This document shows, in pieces, positions 27,801-36,100 of a DNA stretch of 64,000 bases. The translations under genes were made by a program, and so were the position numbers. Numbering within the stretch: the stretch's first letter is position 1; each line of letters begins with the position of its first letter. The notes below the pieces were generated by a model. That model was not told the DNA's origin and made no database searches. It saw nothing but the letters and a program-made list of their open reading frames with translations. Source of the DNA: Microglena sp. YARC (taxonomy: Eukaryota; Chlorophyta; Chlorophyceae; Chlamydomonadales; Chlamydomonadaceae); assembly GCA_022414725.1 (NCBI GenBank), contig CM039463.1, positions 83,696,487-83,760,486 of the forward strand, given 5' to 3'.

Positions 27801-28582
27801 AAAATGAAAAAGTGCCTGGGGGCTGAGATATAGGGTGGGGAGGGGGTCGAGGCCGATCTCAAAAGTTCTTCGCAATTTTTTCGTCTGTGGTCTGAATCGA
27901 GCGTGCCGCACACCATGGAAAACGCCTTGACGAAAGCATTATGAATCTGCAGTCGTTGGTCGATTACACCCAGGGTGCTTTAGCTGCTTCACTCCAACTG
28001 CTTCAATTCATCTGCTTCAATTCCTTCACTCATACTGCTTCAACTGCTTCAATTGCTTCACTCCAACTGCTTCAGCTGCTTCACTCGTACTGCTTCACTT
28101 CAACTGCTTCACTCCAACTGCCTCAACTGCTTCCCTCCAACTGCTTCAACTGCTCCACTCCAACTGCTTTACTCCAACTGCTTCAATTGATGCAATAACT
28201 TCTCTATCAAGTACATTGGTTTGAGCATATGTTTATATTTGCACCATGACCTTCAGATGAGCTTGTGGGCTTTGAAACAGTTTGCCCCAAATGCCCCTAA
28301 AAAGCTATAAAAGCTATAATGGGTGTAAAAAGCTATACAAGCTATAATGGGTGTAAAAAGCTATAAAAGCTATAATGGGTGTAAAAAGCTGTCCCTGAAT
28401 GAGGCCTAAAGCCATTAAGCTAGAAAACCCACTTTCAGATTTGAAAACAATCCCTGCCTGTGGGCTTTGAAACATTACCTGAGGGGACAGACAACTGATG
28501 ATATTTGCCATTTGTTTTTCATTTGCAGTTGAACCGGCAGTGGAACGAGTCGACGCTGGGGGGCTCCTCACTTCCTTTGTAA
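15862..28582 (+). CDS. GINS2: GINS complex subunit PSF2
   Basis: Six exons, 15862-15954, 16032-16115, 17426-17552, 18896-19020, 27158-27331 and 28529-28582, sum to 657 bp (218 aa). All introns are GT-AG and all phases agree. Family hallmarks in order: TPEELEFFAEQEKITIIPNF (residues about 29-48), GPFQP, PIEVPLWLALML, SPEWM, FQPLPFYYVEISH, then VRHLVESIRKVR and TVKLNNLSATE. PSF2 is part of the GINS tetramer, which joins MCM2-7 and CDC45 as the replicative helicase. Length is close to the family norm (about 185-210) plus an N-terminal extension with a PIP-box-like QKTLFQYY at residues 6-13; a second in-frame ATG at 15934 would omit it. Intron 1 is 77 bp, intron 4 is 8137 bp. Exon-edge copies are visible in introns 3, 4 and 5. 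Confidence 0.94.
16505..16610 (+). mobile_element. Family I, copy 2
   Basis: GTTTTCAGCTAACTCTGGGC, TGCTCACCGTCCTCAAATTC and CCCTGTGCAGCACCCA match family I with moderate divergence; in PSF2 intron 2. Confidence 0.5.
16845..17280. repeat. 430-bp polypyrimidine tract (CCCT/CCTCC)n
   Basis: Almost pure C/T sequence in PSF2 intron 2, ending in an (ACTC)n block (about 17211-17250) and more CCCT repeats. Long homopurine/homopyrimidine tracts can form triplex (H-DNA), a general property rather than an observation here. Proline/serine ORFs on + and Glu/Gly/Arg ORFs on - are artefacts. Confidence 0.95.
17597..17763 (+). repeat. Three tandem copies of PSF2 exon 3 tail with donor
   Basis: Exon 3 ends CCTGAGTGGATGAGCACGGA, then GAATCTTGAAC and donor GTGAGG. 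Copies end at 17629, 17696 and 17763, each followed by GTGAGGCAGTA and a spacer of AATAAATAAATAAGCAGGA type. Unit length is 67-77 bp. All donors are intact, so four equivalent 5' splice sites lie in tandem; use of a later one adds in-frame stops from the TAAATAAATAA spacer. Confidence 0.9.
17789..17965. mobile_element. Adjacent family H (reverse) and family I (+) copies
   Basis: 17789-17859 is family H in reverse (CATTACGAGGCGTGAGGTTG to CACTGGGGCCAACCA). 17866-17965 is family I (GTTACATGTTTTTTCAGCCA to CACGGAAACC). Their junction is tight, suggesting they may sometimes move or duplicate together. Confidence 0.5.
17995..18620. repeat. GGTATATCAGTATCAGGTAT minisatellite
   Basis: Variants of CAGGTATATCAGGCCTGTAT and ATCAGATATCTGGTATATCA in tandem, rich in short palindromes (AGATATCT, AGGCCT). 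Lies in PSF2 intron 3. No exon homology seen. Confidence 0.9.
18752..18895 (+). repeat. Tandem copies of PSF2 exon 4 acceptor and head
   Basis: Heads start at 18766 and 18831, exactly 65 bp apart and 65 bp before the true exon at 18896. Each unit has CACAACTTTCATTACCTAC, an acceptor (TACAG or TTTGCAG) and ATGTACTT. Each unit also contains a 12-bp perfect inverted repeat, GCAGATGTACTT with AAGTACATCTGC (18827-18838 and 18854-18865), which buries the acceptor AG of the decoy in a potential hairpin. Confidence 0.9.
19055..20790 (+). repeat. Minisatellite seeded by PSF2 exon 4 tail and donor
   Basis: Units contain ATTCAGAGGTGCGAYTTGTA, a copy of the exon 4 end (TCTTCAGAG) and donor (GTGCGA), plus TTTTGGATTGAAAGGATT spacers. 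Clear copies occur at about 19175, 19250, 19325, 19397, 19468 and, beyond an inserted transposon, about 20600, 20670 and 20747. Variants of the donor include GTGAGA and GTGTGA. Confidence 0.85.
19525..20571 (+). mobile_element. TIR DNA transposon family E, younger copy
   Basis: Ends are a perfect 19-bp inverted repeat, CTCCATAGGTGCCTAAGTC at 19525 and its inverse ending at 20571. It is about 1047 bp with no transposase ORF, hence non-autonomous. It lies inside the exon-4-tail minisatellite; the flanks GTGCTGTAT and ATATATTG rejoin to the host unit (GCTGTATATTG) with perhaps a 2-bp AT-type target duplication. A reversed, more decayed copy is at 10361-11374. Confidence 0.8.
20800..21065 (+). 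repeat. First units of composite ~150-300 bp repeat, with family G remnant
   Basis: Units carry CCAAAAGAAACNAAACTGAC, TTTNAGTCTGGGAGT and GAAGGAAGTCACTGGAG. Positions 20876-20935 contain the 3' part of family G (CTCAAAAAGGCAGCGCGGC to TTAGTAGTACCCTGG). The repeat continues after the GGT satellite. Confidence 0.75.
21065..22935. repeat. GGT/GCT satellite, 54-bp unit
   Basis: About 1.9 kb of tandem units built from GCTGATGCTGGTGGTGGTGG, TGATGCTGGTGG and TTGTGGTACTGATGG. Because the unit is a multiple of three with no stops, two plus-strand frames and one minus-strand frame stay open for over 600 codons (LVVVV, AGGGG and STTTT repeats). These are not credible genes: they are pure repeat inside PSF2 intron 4. 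Confidence 0.93.
22936..25320 (+). repeat. Composite higher-order repeat with GGT blocks
   Basis: Some ten units of 130-400 bp each hold GGGGGGCTCCGCCAAAAAGA, AACACTACGGACTTGCAGTC, TGGGAGTGAAGGAAGTCACA, GGAGTGGACAGTTGTTAGCT and a variable GGTGGT/GCTGATGCTG block ending TGTTGTTATGAA. GGCTCCGCCAAAA is the inverse of the family A start, so the unit may include a family A end. Poly-G runs occur at about 22938 and 23230. Confidence 0.85.
23303..23475 (+). mobile_element. Short TIR element family G, copy 1
   Basis: Begins CAGGGTACTACTTGACAAAT and ends AAGTGGTACCCTG (inverted ends with one or two mismatches), inserted in the composite repeat at GGACTGGAC; GAC lies on both sides. Inside are GCGCAAAA and GGCAGCGCGGCACCGCGCTG palindromes. 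Related to 30187-30375 and to the fragment at 20876-20935. Confidence 0.65.
25690..25912 (-). repeat. Inverted copy of the 1925-2170 block
   Basis: GGGTAACAGATAATAG, GGGCTGTGAGTACTAGGAAT and ATGAGTAGGGAATGACAAAA are the reverse complement of 1912-1990, and the adjoining GTGTGGTGGGG DNA mirrors the CCACC block. The two lie about 24 kb apart in opposite orientation, in different genes. The shared part probably belongs to one larger element that includes family B. Confidence 0.75.
25882..26132 (-). mobile_element. Palindromic MITE, family B copy 3
   Basis: Ends AGTAGGGAATGACA and GCCGGTGCCTACT, with ATGATATCATATGATGCCGG cores. About 250 bp, larger than other copies owing to an internal repeat of the ATGCCGGCNGT section. 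Confidence 0.65.
26137..26309 (+). mobile_element. Second MITE with TTAATATTAGT-rich interior
   Basis: Inverted ends AGTAGAGAAAGGCTAAGTTAG and TAACATAAGTTGCCGTTCCCTACT match over most of 20 bp. The interior has GTTAATATTAGT repeats. GATG flanks both ends, and the longer string CCTACTGATGAGT occurs at 26128-26140 and 26303-26315. It abuts family B copy 3 and shares its terminal bases. Confidence 0.65.
26345..26955. repeat. CAGCACCAGCACACTTACCA minisatellite
   Basis: Tandem variants of ACACTTACCAGCACCAGTAC and GCTCAGCACCAGC in PSF2 intron 4. Open frames on both strands encode TSTSTLS- and VLVLSVL-type repeats and are artefacts. Confidence 0.92.
26957..27013 (+). pseudogene. Partial copy of PSF2 exon 5 head
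   Basis: GGTCCATCATTAAGTGCAAG, then GTGCGTTACAACAAGATAGA and TAGTGGCTTGAAGAA match the start of exon 5 (27158 onward) with a few changes and a short internal difference, then break into CACACC repeats. The codons for VRYNKI are preserved. Confidence 0.8.
27364..27709 (+). repeat. Four tandem copies of PSF2 exon 5 tail
   Basis: Copies at 27364-27427, 27460-27523, 27556-27616 and 27649-27709 match the exon end (GTGCAACATGATCAGAATGC to ATCAACAAG). Unit spacing is 93-96 bp. Unlike the exon 3 copies, none keeps a GT after AACAAG (the following bases are AGATG, AAATG, GAACG and GAATG against the true GTACG). All four have lost the donor. Confidence 0.9.
27970..28195. repeat. CTGCTTCAACTGCTTCACTCCA minisatellite
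   Basis: Short tandem variants of CAACTGCTTCACTCCAACTG. The following stretch, about 28300-28390, holds three units of GCTATAAAAGCTATAATGGG plus TGTAAAAA. Both are in PSF2 intron 5. Confidence 0.88.
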
Positions 28583-28625
28583 CAGTGCATTGGTGGTAAC
28601 AGTCACTGCTCCTTTTTGGGGCTGC

Positions 28626-28800
28626 GCACGGCAGCTTCTAGCTAGCTCCATTAGTCCGACACAGGGTCAAGTCAGAAGCTTTCAGCTGCGCTGGAATGCC
28701 TGTCACGCTAGCGTTCAATAGCACTAGCTAGCCTCAGGTTTGGTCCAAGGATAGGAAAAGAGAGCTGTCAAGAAGCTGCTAAGCGTAGCCAAAAAAGAAA
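28626..28800 (+). mobile_element. Family D, copy 2
   Basis: GGCAGCTTCTAGCTAGCTCC, GCTGCGCTGGAATGCCTGTC and GAGCTGTCAAGAAGCTGCTA; about 70% similar by eye to 39985-40155. Lies just after the PSF2 stop, hence in or near its 3' UTR. Confidence 0.55.
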
Positions 28801-28839
28801 CAGTGGCAACAGTGGACCGACAACATAGATTTTAACCCT

Positions 28840-29190
28840 GGGAGCTCCCGCCCCCTGGGTTACCCATTTGTCCGTCTGTGTGACCAAAAATTGAAGCCTG
28901 GCCATCAACCAACTGTGTCATAACTAACTGCCTTTGGTCAGCTCCAGTCCGTGGCCACCTGTCGTTCCATTGCCAACACACTCCGCCAATTTTCTGTGTC
29001 GCTTGCGACGTTGCATGGGACTTGCCCTGTTTGGCTACGAGCAGCAGCTTCCAGGCAGCTCCCTGGGCCATCCACTGGACTAAATTTTCCTGTTTGGCTA
29101 CGAGCAGCAGTTTCCAGGCAGGTCCCTGGGCAATCCACTGGACTAAGTATTCCTGTTTGGCTATGAGCAGCAGGAATACACCCTCTGGAC
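28840..29190 (+). repeat. Family A copy followed by three ~62-bp tandem units
   Basis: 28840-29025 is family A from GGGAGCTCCCGCCCCC to CGACGTTGCATGGGACTTGC. From 29027, units of about 62 bp (CCTGTTTGGCTACGAGCAGC, then CCAGGCAGCTCCCTGGGC, then CCACTGGACTAA) occur three times, the last truncated. Confidence 0.7.
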
Positions 29191-30186
29191 TAAGCCCGCA
29201 GATTTCAGCAGAGACAGAAAACTGATGGTGTCAGCTGCAAGGTGCTCTAGGTTGCCCTGAATTCTGGGGATGCCATTGTGTGCTTCATAACGTAAATACA
29301 CAGAATCCATATATAATTCCAATACATGCCTCTTATTTGTATTCAAGGGAGGGGGGGGGGGGGGGGGGGGGGCGGGGTAGCCCTCCTCAGTTTTTTAGGG
29401 ATAGGTGTCCAAACTTTTTTTCACTGAAGTCTGAAGTCGTTCCTAAACGGTTGGGCAAATCCCTTTAGCCTATTTGGCCTACCCCTGGACTGTAACATCT
29501 ATCAATCTGAAGTGTGAACCAGTGTTGCTCATGACGCTGAGTCCTCCGTCTCAGACGGAATGTCCAAGGGTCCGTTGCGTCGCAGGACGCAGGCTATACA
29601 GTTGGTGTGCGTGTACCATCGGGGGGGTCGTTCCGACAGATATGCCCCTGAAATGTTTCGTTGGACGTAGGGAACTAGGAAGCAGTCCCTCACCTGGTTC
29701 GCTCCCTTCACCGCAAGAAGTTGATTCTGGTCTAGATAACCGACAAGCTATAGTTTCTTTTAAGAACTATTGAATTTTTGAAAGTATCCATTGGATATTA
29801 TTTATTTTACTGCCAAAAACGGCGAGCAGCCAAATTGCTGGCAAGGGCTATGTAACCAAGTTCAAGTTTTTAACTGAGGCACGTGCAGATTACAGGGGGA
29901 AATGTCGTTCAACTACCGTAACAAGCGGGAAAAGCATTTCAACATCACAAGTAATCCTTCGAGTGTAGGGTTAATGTGGGGAGATCCCCTGGGAGATCCC
30001 ACCCTTTTAGGCGAAGATCCGTTTTGTTAAAATAAAAATAAAACAACTGTCAGCATCCTCGTGGCTTCAACATTAGTAACAGCTAGCAGCCAAATTGCTG
30101 GCTGAAGCTACCGGACGTAACCAAGGTCAAGAATACGATGGCTGCTGCTGCTGCGTCTTATTCCGATTCTTCGTATACCTATCAGG
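29191..30186. other. Intergenic, no gene seen
   Basis: Contains a poly-G run of about 22 bases (29350-29372), a reverse family C fragment (29438-29500), and paired AGCAGCCAAATTGCTGGC copies (about 29825 and 30087). The short ORFs here show no recognisable domain. Confidence 0.5.
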
Positions 30187-30375
30187 GTACTACTTCTTGC
30201 CAAATTGGTCAGCGCTTCAAGCGCACAAACGTCAAATTAGTCAGCGCTTTTTAGTGCAAAAAGCGCAAAAACTGCGCGCTGCGCCCACAGGGGGTTGAAA
30301 AAACTGCGTGAATCGCGCTGAGGGGCTCAAAAAGGCAGCGCGGCACCGCGCTGCCGCGCGCTTAGTACTACCCTG
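30187..30375 (+). mobile_element. Short TIR element family G, copy 2
   Basis: CAGGGTACTACTTC to TTAGTACTACCCTG with the same palindromic GCAGCGCGGCACCGCGCTGC core. The region CAAATTGGTCAGCGCTTCAA is locally repeated, making it about 15 bp longer than copy 1. Confidence 0.65.
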
Positions 30376-30394
30376 ATGTCTATCATCTTCTTAC

Positions 30395-30658
30395 ACAATT
30401 ACATCTTCTTCTTATCATCTTCTTACTTCTTCTTATCATCTTCTTACTTCTTCTTATCATCTTCTTACTACTTCTTATCATCTTCTTACTTCTTCTTATC
30501 ATCTTCTTACTTCTTCTTATCATCTTCTTACTTCTTCTTATCATCTTCTTACTACTTCTTATCATCTTCTTTCTTCTTCTTATCATCTTCTTACTTCTTC
30601 TTATCATCTTCTTACTTCTTCTTATCATCTTCTTACTTCTACTTATCATCTTCTTACA
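30395..30658. repeat. 21-bp minisatellite (TTATCATCTTCTTACTTCTTC)
   Basis: About 12-13 units of 21 bp with few variants. The phase-keeping unit yields SSYFFLS on + and KKMIRRS on -; both are repeat artefacts. Confidence 0.95.
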
Positions 30659-30818
30659 CAATTAGCCACTTGACTACGGTAATTCGGCGACAGTACTACT
30701 TATTTTCAGAGCCTGATTTTCCAATCGGAGAGCAAAATGATTCCTCTACATTATCTAATGTGCAATCCAGTAGTTGAAGGGCGAGAAAAGCTTCCTTTCT
30801 TCATCCATGAATGTATGA

Positions 30819-31651
30819 AGAGATCAAGAGACTGGTAAAGTCTTTTTTGAAGGTATGAAATTGGGTAGAACCCCGTTGTGTTTTGCTTGGCTTAAACAAG
30901 CTTTGCGCTTCAGGAACAAGACCATAGATAAAGAACCTGAGGATCTCATTAGAATGGCTCTTGAGGAATCTTTTGATTCCAACACTGGCTGGGTTCATGA
31001 CTTACGTTGTGCTCTCCACAAGCTAGGATCCAGTAAAAACCTCAACATTTTGGAGGCTGTCGATGTCGAAGGTATTATGTCTGAAGTTTTTGAGTCATGG
31101 AGGTTTAAGTACCCAAATGACACCAATGCAGTCAGAGACATCCCTGATGAGAGAAGGGTTGACTTTAAACGCCTCCGATACCAGAAATGGTTCGCAGGCA
31201 ACAGTAATGATGAGAATGGCTTGATTCCCTTCACATCCGCCTTACATAAGCAGGATCAGATTCGTTCCATAGCACAGTTTAGAATGGGTTCCCATTGGCT
31301 GAACACAGAAAGAATGAGGGTGGTGGATAGAGCGCACATCCCTCGTTCAATGACTCAATGAGACACTGTCAAATGTGTGGGTTCCAAAAACCTGGGGATG
31401 AAATGCATATGCTTGAGTGCCCTTTTTATAATGATATTCGCCTCCGCTACCAGAAGCTGTTTACAGATATTTATAGGCATGTCCATGAGGATACCGACTT
31501 AACCGTATGGAATGTGGAATTCTGCGATTCCACATTCAGAACCTTCATAAATGGCAATGGCACTAAGACTTTTTGGAGCAACCTAGCCGATTATCTTTCT
31601 ACTTGTAGAAGAGCAAGACAGGAAGCCCTGGACTGCTTGGTGGCACCGTAA
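30819..31651 (+). pseudogene. LINE-like retroelement ORF2 C-terminus, 5' truncated and frameshifted
   Basis: Two adjoining frames, 30819-31361 and about 31358-31651, form the end of a non-LTR retrotransposon polyprotein. The second frame has a Cys/His motif, C-Q-M-C, then E-M-H-M-L-E-C-P and R-L-R-Y, of the C-x2-C...H-x4-C type found after the reverse transcriptase in LINEs. The break is an 8-bp tandem duplication at about 31339-31354 (TTCAATGA/CTCAATGA). No reverse transcriptase or endonuclease core is present, as expected for 5' truncation. A 3' UTR-like region, about 31652-31925, follows. Transcription of this dead copy is not indicated. Confidence 0.68.
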
Positions 31652-32521
31652 TTTATTTTTCCTTTTTTCTTCTTCTTGTGACTTCTCATTTGTTAGCTTC
31701 TTACCTCCGCCACTGTAAGTGGTTGAGATCTGGGTCCTGCTCTAGGGGGTTTAATACCAACGCCACCAAAACGGTGCTTGGGAGTTTGGTTTGATTGTCC
31801 TCGACACACCCCTGATGCAATGCTTTATTTGCTTTGTGGGTGCTTTTTTCTTTTTGTATCAAGCACAGAGATTCATACACCCTCGCGGTGTCAAGTTGAC
31901 TGTAACATGTTATGTAAATACAATTGGATCAGAATCAAGGATTTATGTATCTATGTGGCTCTGCATCTACGTGATGGCAGACCTGAAGCGAGACAAGCAA
32001 TTGATTACAATTCCTCTCGCTCCACCACCTGAGTCAGGCAACCCTCAAAAATATATCTGCAAGTTTGTCATGGTGCAAGTTTGCAATCATGCAATCACAT
32101 GAGACAAGTCCCGGTCCGAAATACAACACATGTACAAGATTTTTATAGATTCATGAAATATATATGGTAGTGGTACAGCAATCCTAGCATTGAGATGCAC
32201 GTGCCATATTATCCTCCGAAAGAACCACGCAGTGTGCATGGCAACATCTACGTGGTCAAAAATAAACAATGTCTAAGAAGAATCTGTCGTTAACTCCGAG
32301 TCTCCACTCAGCATCGCAATACAAGCTTCTCCAAAGTCGAGGCTGCGATCAAACATGAAATCCATCGATCACCCATTGAAACGCATCCATCAGTACACAA
32401 TATACAAGAGCAACATTTCCCATCTAAATTGACAAGCAATTGTCTTGTGAAATGTGTGAACTCAACGTTCGCGCCCGGTGCCAACAGACCCATTGATATG
32501 AGCACTGCCACAACTAGGTCT
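31652..32521. other. LINE 3' flank and GATA gene 3' region
   Basis: 31652-31925 is probably LINE 3' UTR (T-rich, ends near TAACATGTTATGTAAATAC). No poly-A tail is obvious. 31930-32521 should contain the 3' UTR of the minus-strand GATA gene. No other gene seen. Confidence 0.45.
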
Positions 32522-33132
32522 TTATTTTTTCCGGGCTATCTTCGAGTAACGCACGCCACAGGCGTTGCACAGAGTCTTTGGTCCAGCTGGACCCGCACGC
32601 CAAACAGGGGTAGTCTGCAAGGTATGGAAAGCAGCACATGGAAAACAGCATCAGCATTATGAACTCAGTCAAGGCTTGATTCTTGAATGATCTGAACATG
32701 ATCTGGACAATAGATGGGGCACGGATCTGGAGATCACATGATCTGGACATGATCTGGACACTAGATGGGGCACGGCAACGTGGTTGGGAGGATTGGCGAA
32801 ATAACTTTTGATGCACAGGGCGGAGCAGAACTGTGAGCAAGGCAGGGGCAGGGATGGGAGTAGCAAGGGGAAGGAACATCTTCAATCTGAGAGGACAAGT
32901 CCTCAGGGCGTTGCAAGCTACACAGAGGATTGGCAGAGAGTGTTAGCTATCGGAGCGACATGTGGCAACGGAATCGAGTTAGTAGTTTAGAAAGTAGGCT
33001 TCATGTGGTCGAACAGGTGCACAGAGAGTCGGATAGAACAACGAGGTGAATCTGGGGCTCCTGGACCCCCAAAGGAGGGGCTCAGCCAAAAGAGCTTTCT
33101 CGGCCTTGGCAATACATTCCTGATACTGATCA

Positions 33133-33163
<31 letters not shown>

Positions 33164-36100
33164 TAATGAGTGACCAGGCATCACAGATATTCTCGCAGCG
33201 TATGGCAGGGAGCTTGAAACTCTGTTCGAAATTTCGTCACCGGCACAGGTCACAGGCGCTAAGGGAGCTCCGTGAAAATTCGATCTGGACAGCTGACTGA
33301 TAAATAATTCCCAACTCCCATTGCGAAACCATTAGCACCCGAGCAATACCATTATCGCCTGTAACTCTCGTCAGAACCGACCAGATCGCTTGAGGAGGAA
33401 GAGTCGGGGGTACGACTCCCCTTTACTCGCTCTTGGCGTTGCAGGTCGTCGTCAACTGCGATGGTAGCGTGTCCAGTTGAGGTAGGAGACCACTCCCCAC
33501 CCGCGTACGACGGGTTCCCTTTACACCACGCCCACCGGGCGTTATCACTACCTCGTCAGAAGCACTGATGCCCAACGACTAACTCTTGAGCCAGCGAAAC
33601 CATGGCGGCCTCACTAGTCATTACCCCGAGTTGCGCGCGTGCAGGGTTTTCAAGGCTTTTGCGTTTTTGAAGCAACAAAAAATGGCAGGTGCACTAATGA
33701 ATAGGGAGCGGCAAAGCATATGATGTTGACCAAAGACGAGTACGATAGCATATGATGTTGACCAAAGACGAGTACGATAGCATATGATGTTGACCAAAGA
33801 CGAGTACAATAGCATATGATATCATCCAAAAATCATACTACGTAATATTATATGATGGCCTAGGTCAAAGTTACACAGTCACACCGCCGGCATCATATGA
33901 TATTATATTGTGCCTACTTATTGTTTGTCCTGGGTTGCCGGGTATTACCAGTAATACCCAAAAATTGATTAGGGAAAAGTGGAATATAAGGGTCATATAT
34001 TTCTCAATTTGTATGGAGATTTCTACAGCGTCAACTTCAAGATTAGTAGAACACATGTATATCGCCCAATAAGCTAGTGGTACATCCACACGTTTGAATT
34101 TGAATTTGAAAATGGTAGGTTTTCCGAAAAATCAAATTCAACATTAAAACATCTGTAGATGTCCCCATCTGTAGATGTCAAAATTAAAACATCTGTAGAT
34201 GAGACCCCAGCTATACGCCTCAAACTCTCAGAACCCCTTGGGGACATGGTAAAGAAGTTGTCCCCACAATCTGGTCAAGTTCTGACTACTGCCTCCTCCT
34301 ATTCGAAGGAGAGAGTTTGAATATCTCTTCCGCGCGCACGGACATGCTGTCCTTTCAGAAACAGCCTCTCCCACTGTTTGGGGAGCAGATAGCCACCCCA
34401 CAATTACAAGACACCCACCTGCATGGACACTCGCCTACATGCATGTGCGCATACGTGTTTGTGGGTGGTTGGTGTGTATGTGTGGGAAGGTAATAGTGCA
34501 AATGTATCAAACACCCACATACATGTATGGACACCCACCTACATGTATGTGGGTGTTTGTGGGTGGTTGGTGTGCGAGTGAGGGAAGTTGGTGTTGTCAA
34601 TGTGTCATACACACACGCATGGACACGCACCTACATGCATGTGTGTGTATGTGTGTGCCCTTGCACGTGCATGTGTCTATGCTTGTGTGTGTGTCCATGC
34701 ATGTGGGTGCGTTTGCATGTGTGACAAAGCACCTGTGTGTGTGTGTGAATGTGTTAGGACCAATGATGCGTGATGTCCATGCATGCAAGTGTGTGTGTTG
34801 GTGTGCTTGTGTGTGTAGATGTGTGTGTGCGTACTCGTGCACATGTGTAGAAGTCCCCCAATTCCATGCTCCATGTAGGGCAGTGCATCTGCTTCCCCCT
34901 CCCATCAATGAGCTCCATTGTGTCAGACACAGCTTTCTTGGGCAGGAACCGAAGGAAATACATCAGTGGAGCACTGTCTGGGTCCAATTCTAGGAGCTCA
35001 ACATGCCTCAGCCTTCCAGCCCCTGGTTCAGTGTAGCCAGCAGCCATCCTCTTTCAAGTTGTCACATGGACCTCCTCCAGTCATCTTCGAAAATCTTTCT
35101 CGTGTCGACTACTTCGTCCTCTTTTACATCGCTAGGTAACTCATTCTCCGATATGTCACCGTCTTCAGATCCCTCCAGTTCGACCTTGGAGCTCGCCGGG
35201 ACAAGACTCTTCAGACCAGCCTGGACATCTACCCCGTTATCGAGCGTTACAATGAAGCTGCGGCCTTTACCACGCTGCTTTGCGGCGCCAGGAAACGTCA
35301 TAGCGCTTGTGGTCGATGCTATGGGTGCGGCTGATGAACCATCCTGCACAGCTTTGTGCACAGCGTCGGCAAGAACCTCACAACGATTGACAGGTTTCCA
35401 GTCGTTTTTAGCTAATTGGCCCGCCATACCCGAACTTTGGAAGGCTGGTCGACGAAAATTTGCAACTGCGGCCACATTCACCCGTTTACGGAGGCGAACA
35501 TGGCGTACTTCTTAAGCGGTACGCAGCGTGCGAGGGGGTGTTTGTGAGTCGACGCGCCCAAAATGTTAATCGACGCGCAGGGTACTACCCGTAATACCCG
35601 TCCAGGACGAACATTATGAAGCAACACAAAATAACGAAATGTGGTCCCCTGGTGCAGTTTGGTCATCTTAAAATGTATCAGAGAATTCAACTAAAAAATT
35701 GCTCAGCATTTCAGCTTTCAGCCACAACTGATTTGTAAATAAACGTTACAGCATATGATGTCAAGCAGCACGCACCTTGGCACCACACTGTTGGCAAGAA
35801 TTTCCCTCGGGGTGGGTCATCAGCTTCCTAGCTACGGTAGTGGCTTGTCGCTTGACACCAGAGGCTTTAGGGCTGATGCAATCCTCACGTGAGGCTAGCT
35901 GCTTCTTGGTCCTCTCTGACGTCATCAGCCACTGCCTGTCAGTGTAAAGCCTGGCCTCAGCTCCATCCTCACCAACATCATGCCCCAGAAGCTCATCCTC
36001 TACACTGACACCTAGATCAAGCGACATGTCTGTGCTAATCCCACTGAGGGGGCTCAGACACAGCTGATGTCCTACTGGTCCCAGATTGTTATTCTTTGAG

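Larger units (their letters stand above)
33922..35614 (-). mobile_element. Inverted-repeat-bounded element with transposase-like fragments
   Basis: GTTTGTCCTGG...GGGTATTAC.AGTA.TACCC at 33926-33962 is mirrored at about 35578-35614 (GGGTACTACCCGTAATACCC, then GTCCAGGACGAAC). The minus strand between them holds two frames with transposase-like features (see 34880-35481), then TG/CA-rich DNA (34440-34850) where the rest would be. The target-site duplication is unclear. The whole lies in the last intron of the GATA gene, on the same strand. Confidence 0.55.

Noticed and set aside
33360..33440. tRNA-like T-arm (GGGGGTACGACTCCCC)
   Set aside because: No D-arm, anticodon arm or acceptor pairing could be found around it.
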